Assembly: GCA_963971535.1 (NCBI GenBank)
Contig: OZ020601.1
Span: 24,352,471-24,416,470, forward strand
Direction: 5' to 3'
DNA: 64,000 nt
From: Notolepis coatsorum
Taxonomy: Eukaryota; Chordata; Actinopteri; Aulopiformes; Paralepididae
Shown: positions 35,640-46,889 of the stretch, in pieces
Layout of the letters: each line of letters starts with the position of its first letter
Position numbering within the stretch: the first letter of the stretch is position 1
The notes under the pieces: generated by a model
The model's input: the letters and a program-made list of their open reading frames with translations, nothing else
What the model was told of the DNA's origin: nothing
Database searches by the model: none
Position numbers and translations under genes: made by a program

Positions 35640-36010
35640 CCATAAACACTGTATGATAGGCGATAGCCATGTACAATAACATGTATATCTGCATATATTC
35701 CCACTTATATTCCTACATATATTCCTGTTTATATACACACTGACTGTATACTATATCTATATCAGTATATATCCCATACCTACTCTTATTAGTTATACTG
35801 GCCAGTATGGCTTACTACCATAGTGTATTTATACCTGCATCACTGTATCATAATTATACTGTACATACATCAGTTTACACGTAATCACTTGTACATTGTA
35901 TATTGTTAATGCATTTTACTCTTACTTTGTACTCTGGTTAGATGCCAACTTCTTTTAATTGTCCTTTACTTGTGCTGTATAATGAGAATACATTTTAATC
36001 GAATCTAATC
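35640..36010. mobile_element. LINE 3' end-like repeat
   Basis: Shares catatattcccacttatatt, tattgttaatgcattttactc and actctggttagatgccaact with 47640-47830, 48245-48320 and (reversed) 36850-36930. It ends in gaatctaatctaatctaat-type repeats. Confidence 0.65.
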
Positions 36011-36497
36011 TAATATAATCTAATGTAATTTAATCTTAAATACAATTCTTGAGGTATTCTGGGTGTTTTAATTTTAAGGAACTTTGTACTTTTACTCATC
36101 AATGTTACTACATTTATCTGAACCTATCAGTTACTAGTTACTTTGAAGAAAAAATATTTTTCATAGAGAACATGGCAAAAATGCATGAAGATAATACTTT
36201 AAATTGAAAAGCCTGCCAACTTCGAGAGGATGTAATCAGAGCAGCATAACTGGACCATGTACCAATTTAACATAACCTAACCTTTAGAGGCCAGTGGGTC
36301 GAGGGTTGAATGCTCTCAAGCACTGGGATACACAGACATCATGGAATGTGTACTTTTACTTTTTCAAAAACTATTAAAACATTTTCAAGATAAGTCTTGT
36401 GTAGCTAATATGTAAGTAGTTTTATAAAGGCCCCAAAAGGACATTGCTCTTCCAAGCTGTATTACAGAGTTTCTGAAAGGGCAGATAAGAGGTGTGC

Positions 36498-36612
36498 AGA
36501 TAGCATGCAGCACCACAGATAGCATGCAGCACCACAGATAGCATGCAGCACCACAAATAGCACGCAGCACCACAAATAGCACGCAGCACCACAAATAGCA
36601 TGCAGCACCACA
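36498..36612. repeat. 19-bp minisatellite
   Basis: About six units of atagcatgcagcaccacaga with small variants. Confidence 0.92.
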
Positions 36613-36840
36613 GACAGAGTTACTCTAAAAAGAGTAACATGAGTCCAGAGACCCCACAGAAGAGCCAGTACAATTATGATGTCAAGTTAGTATATAACAC
36701 ATTAAGCTTCCAAATGTAAACAAATTAATGAGCCCAGTATGATTGGTGATAAATAAATTGTCACCAAAGTGGCTGTGGATGTTTTTGAACTAAATTGTAT
36801 CAAACTAGTTTCATTACTTGTTTGTGGACTAGCTAGCTGA

Positions 36841-36960
36841 TATCCTTTAGATTAGATTAGATTAATGTATTGTCATTGCATAGCACAGGTACAGTACAAC
36901 GAAAGGATGTTGGCATCTAACCAGAGTGCCAATCAGGGTAGCCTGAGAATATTATGTAAT
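36841..36960 (-). mobile_element. LINE 3' end-like repeat, reverse
   Basis: attgtcattgcatagcacag followed by gtacagtacaacgaaaggat is the reverse of the 3' end seen near 35900 and 48290. Confidence 0.6.
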
Positions 36961-38033
36961 CTCTTCAGGAAAGGGATCCGAGCTTTAGTCATAATTTTCA
37001 CAACAGTTCTGAAATTTTGCAAGGCTACACCAACATACTATTTTAAAAAATGCAATAAGATTTATTGAAAGTCAAAACCACATTTAGCCTATATTGGCAG
37101 CATGAGCTTAGACAGCATGGTGACTTAAGTTGTTTAGTAATACAGCCAGGTATAACAAGGCATGTTGAAGGCAGACATATGTGAGATATAGAGATAGATA
37201 AATATAGTACAATATTTATTCCTGACCACTCATTGTGATTGGACGAGAGGCATTCCATGAGCGCTAATAACAATACAATAAAATGCATAAAATGCAATAA
37301 CATACTTGAGCCTGAGACACTTCAAGTCATTCTCACTTCCTGTAATGCGTTGTGTGAACCAAAGAGATTGGTTTCTTAACTTCCTTCCTGTCTCTGATGT
37401 AAGCTTTGACAGGGTTTATTACCATCACACTCCTACTCAGAGCTGTTTCTACACCTGTACACCACAGCCTGCTAAATAAACAGCCTGGAAAGCAATAGGA
37501 ATGTTGTCCAACTTTCTGCATAGAAGTGTCCCCATATTAAGTGATTAGGCTCCATTTACCGCAGTGAGATGTAGAGGTTTTGGCCCGAATGTTCCAATTT
37601 TAATTTTTTTTACCATTGAAATCAAGGTATATATTAGAAAATGAAAATGTTTACACTAAATAGAAATGTTTCTGACCTGTAGATCCAGCGCAAAAACAAG
37701 CTTGTTTGAGACTTGTCCAGCAGTCACTGTTAAATGTAGCACCTGTGAACACCCCCCCCCCCACACTTAGGAGACAGGAAGTATTTTCTTTGGTTGTGCT
37801 ATCATGGTTATTGGCTCACACAAATGTAACACACAGTGTGAAATAAGGCATTGCACTCTCGAGGTCTCAGAATGAGTCCCAAATCCCAATGATACACAGA
37901 GGTCCGTGAGACTGTATAGAATATTAAAATCGAATAGAATATTGCTTAAACATGCAGCTGTTACACAATGAAATTAACAGAATAGTTTGTTGCTGAGGAC
38001 ACACACTTGTGGTGACACCCAAGTTATGCCATG
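36961..38033. other. intergenic, nothing recognised
   Basis: I see no exon, RNA gene or clear repeat here apart from short A-rich and C-rich runs (37751-37762). Confidence 0.4.
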
Positions 38034-38735
38034 TCTCCACTAGCCAGGGTTTAGCCATGCTGTGGCCTTGTCTCCACTAGCCAGGGTTTAGCTGTGCTGT
38101 TGCCTTGTCTCCACTAGCCAGGGTTTAGCTGTGCTGTGGCCTTGTCTCCACTAGCCAGGGTTTAGCCGTGCTGTGGCCTTGTCTCCACTAGCCAGGGTTT
38201 AGCCGTGCTGTTGCCTTGTCTCCACTAGCCAGGGTTTAGCCGTGCTGTGGCCTTGTCTTCACTAGCCAGGGTTTAGCTGTGCTGTGGCCTTGTCTCCACT
38301 AGCCAGGGTTTAGCTGTGCTGTGGCCTTGTCTCCACTAGCCAGGGTTTAGCCGTGCTGTGGCCTTGTCTTCACTAGCCAGGGTTTAGCCATGCTGTGGCC
38401 TTGTCTCTACTAGCCAGGGTTTAGCCGTGCTGTGGCCTTGTCTCTACTAGCCAGGGTTTAGCCGTGCTGTGGCCTTGTCTCTACTAGCCAGGGTTTAGCC
38501 GTGCTGTGGCCTTGTCTCTACTAGCCAGGGTTTAGCCGTGCTGTGGCCTTGTCTCTACTAGCCAGGGTTTAGCCGTGCTGTGGCCTTGTCTCCACTAGCC
38601 AGGGTTTAGCCGTGCTGTAGCCTTGTCTCCACTAGCCAGGGTTTAGCTGTGCTGTTGCCTTGTCTCCACTAGCCAGGGTTTAGCCGTGCTGTGGCCTTGT
38701 CTCCACTAGCCAGGGTTTAGCCGTGCTGTGGCCTG
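38034..38735. repeat. 37-bp minisatellite, about 19 copies
   Basis: Units carry cactagccagggtttagc and gtgctgtggccttgtct with few changes. It lies downstream of calhm5. Related single-copy sequence follows to 38925 and recurs at 44585-44740 and 44937-44985 in the calhm6 intron. Confidence 0.94.
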
Positions 38736-39379
38736 TCAGGCACACAGAGAGCATCTCCATTGTCTTTATAACCTTTACCAAACCTGTCTGGACCCTGGCT
38801 GAGACAGCCAACTTTCACAACTTGGCCAAGGCTGGCTGGGACTGTTGTATCATCAATGGTTTAGCCTGTGTACCACAGTTGGTGGTGTGAATTTTGAAAG
38901 GTTGCCTAGGAACCGGATCGTTTAATTAAGTTAATGGAGACAAGGCATTACATTCACATGTTGGTCCAGATTTCAGCTCAAGTATGCGACGTAAGTGCAA
39001 CATGTTATTCACTTCTGCAATAGCTGTCCAGAACAATATCAAGGCCTTGGGTAAAGTACATGTAACAAAGAGGTAGAAGGAACAGTATTTATGAAAAAGA
39101 TTAGTTATTTATATAGTTATGTCCTATGTATTGTGTTCCGGACAGGAAGTGATACCAGTTCTGCAAATTGCCAGTGGCTGCATGCCTCTGAATTGCCAGC
39201 TTTGTTACTTGGGGAGAAACAGCATGAAGCAGCTTCTCCCAGGTCAAACATATGACATACACACAATACACACGTAATACAAAAACACACATTTTCTAAA
39301 GTATCCAACAGATTATCATGTGTCACAAATGGAATGTCCTTTGAATGTGTCTGTGTTAATGAGGAAGATTGCATCATTG

Positions 39380-39440
39380 TCCTCCTCCTTATCCTCCTCC
39401 TCCTCCTCCTCCTCCTCCTCCTCCTCCTCCTCTACCTCTA
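39380..39440. repeat. (CTC)n microsatellite abutting calhm5 stop
   Basis: Pyrimidine triplets, read as (GGA/GAG)n in the transcript, directly after the calhm5 TGA. Confidence 0.93.
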
Positions 39441-39442
39441 CC

Positions 39443-39832
39443 TCAGGTCATCTCTATGCCATGCTCCAGGTCCAAAACAGGCCTCTTCTCTGGGCTGTAG
39501 TCTTTATCCGTCCGCTCCACGTACCTCTGCAGGGTGCTGTAGTACTGTTCGCTCCTGGAGAAGGTGTAGAGGGCTGAGATCTCCTCCCAGGCTCTGTGGT
39601 TGGGAAATGGGAACTCCTCTGGGTCCTTGTTCTCGAAGAAGCTCTGGAGGTTCCTCTCGGCCAGCTTCGTGGCATAATCCATGGCGTAGGTGTCGAAGCG
39701 CTCCTTCTCCTTCTCCACGTAGCGTTTCCAGAAGGTGAGCTGCAGGTAGCTGATCTTGGAGCGACAGTTTGTGCAACAGGTGCCGAGGAGGCCAACGGTG
39801 GCCGCTACGATGACGATGCACCATCCCAGGAT
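39443..39832 (-). CDS. calhm5: calhm5 exon 2
   Basis: 390 nt from acceptor atccacag to TGA at 39443-39445. It encodes the fourth helix and cytosolic C-terminus. The 3' side directly enters a GGA-type purine microsatellite (39380-39440). Confidence 0.93.
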   Translation of the reverse strand: MLGWCIVIVAATVGLLGTCCTNCRSKISYLQLTFWKRYVEKEKERFDTYAMDYATKLAERNLQSFFENKDPEEFPFPNHRAWEEISALYTFSRSEQYYSTLQRYVERTDKDYSPEKRPVLDLEHGIEMT

Positions 39833-41026
39833 CTGTGGATGGATTACAATTAATAATAATTATTATATGAGCTCATGCCCAGTGATGGTAGTTAAAACTC
39901 CCACCTATGGCAACACATGTGCAGTATCATAATACATTAAGCCTAGGGCCGAATGGACTGCATGTAGAGCTTTCATCCAAAGCGCCTTGCAACTTATACC
40001 TACACCGACAGCAGAGGCAAACATGCAAGGTGCCAACCTGCTAATCGGGAGCAGTTAGGGGTTAAGTGTCTTGCTCAAGGACACTTCCGGGAGGAGCCAG
40101 AATCGAACCGGGAACCTTCAGATTACCAGACGACCGCTCTACCTCCTGAGCCACTGTCGCCCCCAAATTGCATCTCACCAGAACATTCTCTCCTCCTCAG
40201 CCTTCCTACTGCCTCAAACTCTAGAAACGAAAGAGTGGACAGCTAACTCCTTAATGAAAAACACAAAACATGAAATCATGTCAATTCATTATACTTCACT
40301 GATGATTAAAAGTGATTTAACTGTCCTAGAGCACAGTCGAAGATGAGATATTTCCACTTTGAATCAATCGTGTGTGCTTCTTCAGTCTTGCTATTTGCAC
40401 CTCTCTTGTGAGAAAAGAATGTCAACTATGACATTCCATTTGAGAGAGACGCGCGTAAACAGCTTCCACTGAGCAGCGCTCACCTGGGACTGTGCCCTGA
40501 ACATCAGCAGCAGCTCCATGCGTTCTTCATTGGACAGTTTGGACCGGTCACAGGGCACGCGGGCCAGCTCCTGGCGACAGTGCACCGTCTTGTTCTTACA
40601 GAACAGGTCCACCACCACGTTGTCGTTCAGACCACTGACGGCGCACTCGTAGAAGGTTCCGTTCAGCAGGGCCACACACAGCCACATGATAGGGGCCACG
40701 CAGGCACCGCTGAAGATGTTCATCAACACCCTGCAGCAGTTGAGGCAGTTTCCCCGAGGGCAAAGCTTCATGGGGTCGAGACAGCAGCCGGTGTAGAGGC
40801 GCCAGAGCCGGGTGCTGAAGAACAGACCCAGGACCAGCAGCACTGCAGCAGGGCCGAGCAGGAATGTTAGACCGTAGGCAAAGTTCTGGGTTGGGTTGCA
40901 GGGACACTGAAAGGAGACCATGGAGAAGATCCGCTCGCCACCGATAGTGAGAAGGGCCATGAAACTGTAGCCGATGGTGGCCTTCTGGTTCAGGAAGAAG
41001 CGCAGGACTGGCTGTAAGGTATCCAT
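39443..41026 (-). CDS. calhm5: CALHM5-like calcium homeostasis modulator (2 exons)
   Basis: Exons 40484-41026 (181 codons) and 39443-39832 (129 codons plus stop) join in phase 0 to give 310 residues, the usual CALHM5 length. The protein begins with the N-terminal helix and IGYSFMALLTIGGERIFS. The paired cysteines QCPC (C41, C43) that bond the first extracellular loop follow, then four hydrophobic segments, with WLCVALLNGTFYECAVSG before helix 4. A second cysteine pair lies in HCRQEL/VPCD. Exon 2 has the last membrane segment (ILGWCIVIVAATVGLLG) and the cytosolic SYLQLTFWKRY and LAERNL helices that pack between subunits. CALHM proteins form large-pore plasma-membrane channels; human CALHM5 has no firmly known gating signal. 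The closest match by eye is CALHM5 rather than CALHM4 or CALHM6 (start, LTIGGERIFS, TGCC after helix 2). The gene lies about 2.5 kb 3' of CALHM6 on the same strand. Confidence 0.93.
39950..40165 (-). mobile_element. SINE-like dispersed repeat in calhm5 intron
   Basis: ggttaagtgtcttgctcaag, gaatcgaaccgggaacc (reverse B box) and ctcctgagccactgtcgccc (reverse head) form a tRNA-like SINE pattern. It is shared with 43365-43550. Confidence 0.75.
40484..41026 (-). CDS. calhm5: calhm5 exon 1
   Basis: 543 nt from ATG (41024-41026) to TCCCAG/gtgagc. It encodes three membrane helices and most of the second extracellular loop. The neighbouring CALHM6 gene has its only intron at the same protein position (after SQ), which supports the boundary. 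Confidence 0.93.
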
Positions 41027-42131
41027 GGTGTCAACCGAAAGCTTTCAGACACTTCAGTAAATAAACACAATTAAAACGGCAAAGTGAATAGAAACAGGAA
41101 ATGTCGAGAGGTGAAAAGGTTGCTGTTACATGTCGAAAGTCCACAGTCCCTCCCGGTCCTTTGTGAGCTGAAGACAGAACACTGAGCACTGAGCCTCTCC
41201 CTTTGGCTGCCTCTCTTCTGTTCCAACCCCTCCCTCTTTCAATCTTATCCCTCTTTCCCACCCATTCTCTTCTTTTCCGATGTCATCATCCCTCTCTCTA
41301 AAACTCCTCCCCTCTCTCCGCTCTCCTTGCTCTCCTCAGTCTAACTGGTAACAGGGCTGTCACTTGCGGGCTGAAAACCGGCTTGTCTGGTTTAGAGGCT
41401 GACTCTAGACTGACAGTTGTGTACAGGTCACACTCTAAATAGCAAATAGAGAGGAGTTCTCGATGCTTTGGATCAGTATTTGTTTATTCTATAAAAGGAG
41501 ACATATACTATCCTTTTGTCAATATATCTCTCCCTCTCGCTACACAGACATTACAGAAATGTGTAAATCATTACTGAAACGTTGATGATCATTGTTTCAG
41601 AAAAGGGAAGAATCAGAATGGCTTCAGAAGCAAGTCAGCGGCTGAGGTAGAGAAGAGTCTCTCTCACTTCCTGCCTCAGCTCGTCCCAGAGGACACCCCC
41701 CTGACTGCTCATCATAAAAGCCTCTAAGAGCACTGGACTGTACATCAGCAAGGCTTTTAGCAGTGAAATACTAATTACATGCATGCAGTACAATGCCTCA
41801 TAATCTGCATGCAAGCTAACTAACTAACTTCATTCATTTTCAAGGCTTTGGTTAGATTTACATTCAACATCAACAGTGAGATTAATTGAGCAGGAAGAAA
41901 ATAGCAAAAAGCTCATTTTTGTGGTAGAAATATAAAGGTAATCTGAACAATGAAAATATACAGTCTGCATGGGGACTTCCTGTGCACCAGCGCACAGAAC
42001 ATTTGACACATTTCCTGTTCAACGCTGCAAGCAGCTAAACGTATGTTATGTACACATCATAAATCACAATTATTATTTACTGTTTCTGGCTGTGGTTCAA
42101 GAAAAAAATTTCAGAGCACGATACTGACAAC

Positions 42132-42238
42132 TAGGGATGTCCCGATAATTTTTTTTTGCTCCCGATCCGATCCCGATCATGTGATTTTGAGTATCTACCG
42201 ATACCGATCTTTCCCGAAACGATAAAAAAATATTATAA

Positions 42239-42292
<54 letters not shown>

Positions 42293-42786
42293 TATATACC
42301 GGTATATATTATTTTTTTCATCCCAATTTCTCACATTACATTCACCCTGAATGTTGACGTTATCCAGGTGAAAAGTTAACTTCATTCAAGCGAGGCATTG
42401 CAACCGGAGTAATCTAAAAACTCCGCCTCGAACCTGCTGCTTCATGAGAGGCGCCATCGTCTGTAAAAATCAGGTGACTGCAAGTTCTGCAACTTGTGGA
42501 TGTCCCTCATCCTTGACATAAATCATTTGATGTATAATTAAATCAAAGGAAATGCGTTTGTTTTGGCAAAATTCTTCTGCTCTGTGTGACAATAAATAAA
42601 TGAATGATGATATGCAATTTAAAACCAAAACTAAGGCCTCAGTATGAGTTTAAGACGTGAACATGGTCATGTTTGTTGAATAAAAAAAAAAGTTAAAAAA
42701 AAAATCCTGATTTTTTTTCCCGATCTTCTGAAAATCACGTGATCGGCCCCCGATCCCGATCACGTGATCGGATCGGGACATCCCTA
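42132..42786. mobile_element. hAT MITE between calhm5 and calhm6
   Basis: Ends tagggatgtcccgat and atcgggacatcccta are perfect inverted repeats. Exact duplication ctgacaac at 42124-42131 and 42787-42794. Contains poly(A) and a (TA)n run (42237-42288). Confidence 0.96.
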
Positions 42787-42919
42787 CTGACAACGAAACA
42801 AAAAGTCAACTATGGTATCACAGATTCTACTATATCAGAAAGGCAACAGCACTTCTTGTTATGCTCTATTCAATTATAAAAATATATAATTGGGTTACTT
42901 TTCAACAGAATTGCTTATG

Positions 42920-42923
42920 GCTT

Positions 42924-42962
<39 letters not shown>
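42920..42962. repeat. (GAT)n microsatellite
   Basis: About 13 gat triplets, between the hAT MITE and calhm6. Confidence 0.97.
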
Positions 42963-43364
42963 GTAAATTAGATTCTTACCACAATTTACCACCACCCAAG
43001 ATATCTTTGTCACAAATCAAGATTACATTTGATTTCATTGGGATTACATTTCAATCCAATCCCAAAAGCAATTGCGATGGTGTTTTCTTATTTTGAGATA
43101 ATGGAAATCGAGAGTATGATACTAATGGCTTCCAAACTGTTTCAGTGCATTGATAACTATACTTGAAGTTTGACTCCCAGTTTGAGAAATCAGATAGGCT
43201 TCTTAAAATTACTATCCCTTCAGAGCACCAATGGAAAAAGATATCTCTGGTAATTCAGAGTCAGTGGTACAGGGATCAGGTACGTTGAGAGGCTGGATAC
43301 TCGGATACTCTGGTATTCTGGATATACTGGTACAGGATTTGTTGTTAATGACAACCTAGCAAGG

Positions 43365-43552
43365 CCACTGAGCAGCTCCACTGGAGCAGTTGGGGGTTAA
43401 GTGCCTGGTCAAGGGCACTTCAGCGGTTGGCATCGTTAATCATTCACTTCCCTGCCCAGATCTTTCCTACCAGTCCCAGGGGATCGAACCGGCGACCTTC
43501 CAGTCACAAGCCTGCTTCTCTAACCTTTAGGCCACCGCTGTCTCATCCTGTG
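43365..43552 (-). mobile_element. SINE-like dispersed repeat
   Basis: gggggttaagtgcctggtca, ggatcgaaccggcgacc (reverse B box) and ctttaggccaccgctgtc (reverse head). It ends just before the calhm6 stop codon. Confidence 0.75.
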
Positions 43553-43559
43553 TTCATTT

Positions 43560-43991
43560 TCACAGCATGACTTTGCCTTCATCTAGAAACGCAAGTACAG
43601 CGGGGTTGTGAATATCGGGACCCTGTGACCTGATCGAGGTCATTGCCATCCCATTATCAGGCTCATGGCAGTTCTCCACGTACTGATGCATGGTGCTATA
43701 GAAGTGGTCTCCGGTGCTAAACCTGAAGAAGGAAGAGACTCTCTGCCAGTCCTGGTTGGAAGGGGTTTTGATGTCAGCGGGTGGCTCCAGCTGGAAGAAG
43801 CTCTTCAGGTTCCTCTCGGCGAGCTCCTTGGCGTGTTGGGCAGAGTGGCTCTCCAGGAGCGAGTTCTCCTGGTGAGAGTAGGCCCTCCAGAACTGGAGCT
43901 GTAAGTAGCTGATGGGGGAGTTGCAGCGGGCTGCACAGGTGAGCAGCAGGTTGAACACCAAGGTGGAGGCGATCAGCAGCCAACCCAGGAT
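43560..43991 (-). CDS. calhm6: calhm6 exon 2
   Basis: 432 nt from acceptor gattacag to TGA at 43560-43562. It encodes the last membrane helix and a cytosolic tail longer than in calhm5, ending in a hydrophobic stretch. Confidence 0.92.
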   Translation of the reverse strand: MLGWLLIASTLVFNLLLTCAARCNSPISYLQLQFWRAYSHQENSLLESHSAQHAKELAERNLKSFFQLEPPADIKTPSNQDWQRVSSFFRFSTGDHFYSTMHQYVENCHEPDNGMAMTSIRSQGPDIHNPAVLAFLDEGKVML

Positions 43992-45812
43992 CTGTAATCA
44001 CAGTCGGCATTAGTAAAGATGCATGGAATCAGCATTTAGGGCGCCGCAAGCAAACTGCCATTTGATTGACATGCTAAATTGCCAGCAATGCTAATGAAAT
44101 ACAATGTTTTTTTTGGGTTGAAATTTCTCAGATATTCATATTCTAGGTAAAACCAAGGTATGAAATACCTATGAAGTGCTAAGAATTTCTAATCTAAAGT
44201 CTGTCTTTCTGGGCCCATAAAGTGTTTGTATGAGCTCTTACACCCAGACCTGTAAGAAATATGAGATTATACACCTAATTTGGGTGTGAGAGCTCAATAA
44301 CATGTTATGGCTCCACAAGGTCAGTGCCCTATTTATATATGGAGCAGCCCCAGATTTTACATCTTGGAGACATTCAAGGGTATCTCTCTCTTCGTTCTGG
44401 TTTTAGGAGAGTGATCCCTGTTCACAGATATTGAATGAAGCACTGAGCTGTCCTAGGACACAAGCATAAACATTTCAATTATATTCTCTTTTAACTCAAC
44501 AACTGCAATGGCTTCATCTGTGATATTGACTTACTGCAAAAATGCTTACATTTTATAACATATAGAATACAAATTAGTTCATCATCCCCTCCCACAGTGA
44601 GTGTCTCCATTGTATTTAGAACCTTTGCCAAACCATGACTAAACCCTGGCGAGTGGTGAGACAGCCATCTTTCACAACCTGGCCAGACCTGACCAAAGCT
44701 GGCTGGGATTGTTGTATCATCATCATGGTTTAGCTGCAATTCGAAACTGGCCCCTGTAAATGTCCTAACCCAACCCCCTCCAATGTACAGTAAATGACCT
44801 AACCCAAGAATACACGAGACCCTCCTCTTAGAACCAAGTATGGTTTTGTCGATATTCCAATGTACAGTTTTGCTTGTACAGTTGTAGTTTCCCTCACCCC
44901 GCCTATCCAACCCCGCCCACCCAACCACCTCCATGTACAGCCCCAGCCATGCTGAACATAATATAATGGAGACAAGTGCAGCTATACAGGTTCATATAAT
45001 GTATGACGTATATCATACCAGTTAGGATACAGACCCTCACCTGTAAATTTCATTTTTCTCATATTTTTATATTCAGAGTTAATTATATTGTTTACACTGT
45101 TTATTTGTCTCATATTTTATATATTCAAGTTTAATTGTATTGGCTATATTTATGTATTTCTTCTGTATTACCCTGCCCATACCTGTACCTCCCATCCCCC
45201 ATACTGCATTTCCCCAAGGCCAAGGGGATCTATCTTATTATTAAATAATAAAGTTTTCACCTGAGACACAGCACGCAGAGTTCGCAGGACATCATCTTTG
45301 TCTCTGTCTGGCACGGTGCTTTTTCCAGGGCAGGGGAACCTGTACAGCTCCTGCTGGCACTGGGACGACCAGGCGTTACCAGCGCACAGGTGACTTTGGA
45401 AAACCGTTACATTGATGCCAGTCATTGCGCACTGAAAGTAATTACCGTTGAGTAACGCCACGGCGATCCAGCTGGCGGGCGCTATCACGGCCGTGGTAGA
45501 GAGCTGGAATAACACCATCCCACAGGCGAGTAAGGTCTTCAAGCGACACAATTTTAATTTCTTTTTGCGAAGACAAATTCCTGTAAACAATTTCCAAGTT
45601 TTTTTGCTCAAGATGTAACCCATCACCAAAAGTGCCAACGCCGGCACTAAAAGAAACACCATTCCATACAGAAAGTTCCAGTTGTTGCAAGGACAGTTGA
45701 ACACCGTTGATGAGAAAATCTGTTCCCCGCCTGCGGTCAGCAACGCAACTAAACCAAAACCTAAATTTGTCTGTTTAGTAGCAAAGCCGAGGACAGTTTT
45801 GAACTTGTCCAT
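43560..45812 (-). CDS. calhm6: CALHM6-like calcium homeostasis modulator (2 exons)
   Basis: Exons 45261-45812 (184 codons) and 43560-43991 (143 codons plus stop) give 327 residues. It begins MDKFKTVLGF with LVALLTAGGEQIFS, then NCPC (C40, C42). A hydrophobic helix reading FLLVPALALLVMGYIL is close to mammalian CALHM6 (formerly FAM26F). WIAVALLNGNYFQCA precedes helix 4. Exon 2 carries ILGWLLIASTLVFNLLL, SYLQLQFWRAY and LAERNLKSFF. Known CALHM6 is an immune-cell plasma-membrane and synaptic-type channel subunit induced by interferon; nothing in this sequence proves induction. Intron position and phase equal those of calhm5, so the pair arose by tandem duplication. TAC-rich LINE tail and satellite sequence fill the intron. 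Confidence 0.92.
44737..44936 (+). mobile_element. LINE-A fragment in calhm6 intron
   Basis: ctgcaattcgaaactggccc matches the LINE-A coding end; gtaaatgtcctaacccaacc and two tccaatgtacagt motifs follow. It lacks the 3' tail. Confidence 0.8.
45261..45812 (-). CDS. calhm6: calhm6 exon 1
   Basis: 552 nt from ATG at 45810-45812 to GTGTCTCAG/gtgaaaac. It encodes helices 1-3 and the disulfide-bonded extracellular loops. The open frame runs on to 45168 past the donor, but the family ends here at SQ and the acceptor in exon 2 restores ILGW. Confidence 0.92.
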
Positions 45813-46011
45813 CTCTGTAGGGGCGCACTCTGCTGAAGTGCGTCTCTGCTGAATTGCGTCTCTCTAGGGGGACATTTGGTTCCTCTTTCTGTTTGTCGTC
45901 ATGTGTCCGTTCTGGCAACACACCATGCCCATGGTATCAAGTAGCTTACAGACAGTTAATAGAAGGAAACAGAGCCAGCCACGTACCATCGTTTATTTAT
46001 GGTCAACGGTA

Positions 46012-46016
<5 letters not shown>

Positions 46017-46078
<62 letters not shown>
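46017..46078. repeat. (CA)n microsatellite
   Basis: About 30 CA units upstream of calhm6. Confidence 0.98.
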
Positions 46079-46081
<3 letters not shown>

Positions 46082-46309
46082 GTTAGTTAGGTTAGACCCT
46101 CACTTGCATGCACCACTGTTTATTTTTTTCATATTTTTGTATTCAGGGTTAATTAAATAGTTTACACTGTTTATTTTTCTCATATTTTTATATTCAGAGT
46201 TAATTATATATATATATTTTTTTTGTTTTGTTACCATGAAACACACACGTTTCATGTGACTTAATTCAGTTTGAACCAGTTACACTAAAACACAGCAATT
46301 ATACTTTTC

Positions 46310-46785
46310 AGTGAAGTACACAGACAATGTGCAAATATACAATCATTCACCAACCACTACACAAGACCAATGCAGACTGATGAAAATATAATTTATTTCT
46401 CCATAATACCCAAATCAGTCAACATGGAGAATCACAACAAAACATGTCCCAGTTTTCACACACTATGCATAACAATGTAAGCTCAACAAATATCAGACAA
46501 ACATAAAATACAGTATCCAGTACAGGTTACAATAAAAACATTTCTCTGAAAATATAGTACAGAAAATACTAGACATTATCTCTTCGCCTAGCTGGATCTG
46601 TCCATAATTTCTGGGGAAATAGGACATGTTTTGATGTGATTCTCCATGTTGCCATGTTGACTGATTTGGGTATATGGAGATACATAAATGATATTTCCAT
46701 CAGTCTGCATCATTGGTCTTGTGTAGTTTGGTGAATTCCCTGTATTGTATAATTATTTGCACATTCTCTGTGTACTTCACTCTCC
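46310..46785. mobile_element. long inverted-repeat (foldback/MITE-like) element
   Basis: Left arm 46310-46450 (gaagtacacagacaatgtgc, ccaaatcagtcaacatggag) is matched in reverse at 46605-46785 (actgatttgggtatatgg, cattctctgtgtacttcac). A loop of about 155 bp lies between. Terminal duplication not determined. Confidence 0.85.
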
Positions 46786-46889
46786 TTCCATTTTGGTTGA
46801 AGACAGGTGAACTCACCTGCTGCATTTTTATAGTGCTTAAACCTGGTTTGTCTAGAATTAACCAATCATGTGTGTGTGCACCTGATGGC

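Noticed and set aside
34884..35645. Plus-strand frame of 253 codons
   Set aside because: It runs through the 120-bp tandem repeat, the CCAAT repeats and a poly-C run; no conserved sequence or splice context.
38034..38735. Regular repeat array considered as CRISPR
   Set aside because: Units are head-to-tail without unique spacers, and the genome is vertebrate; it is a minisatellite. The same holds for 6525-7182 and 1036-1366.
39334..39853. Plus-strand and other frames over the calhm5 second exon
   Set aside because: Shadows of calhm5 exon 2 and its CTC microsatellite.
42890..43096. Frame starting with a run of aspartates
   Set aside because: Translation of a (GAT)n microsatellite.
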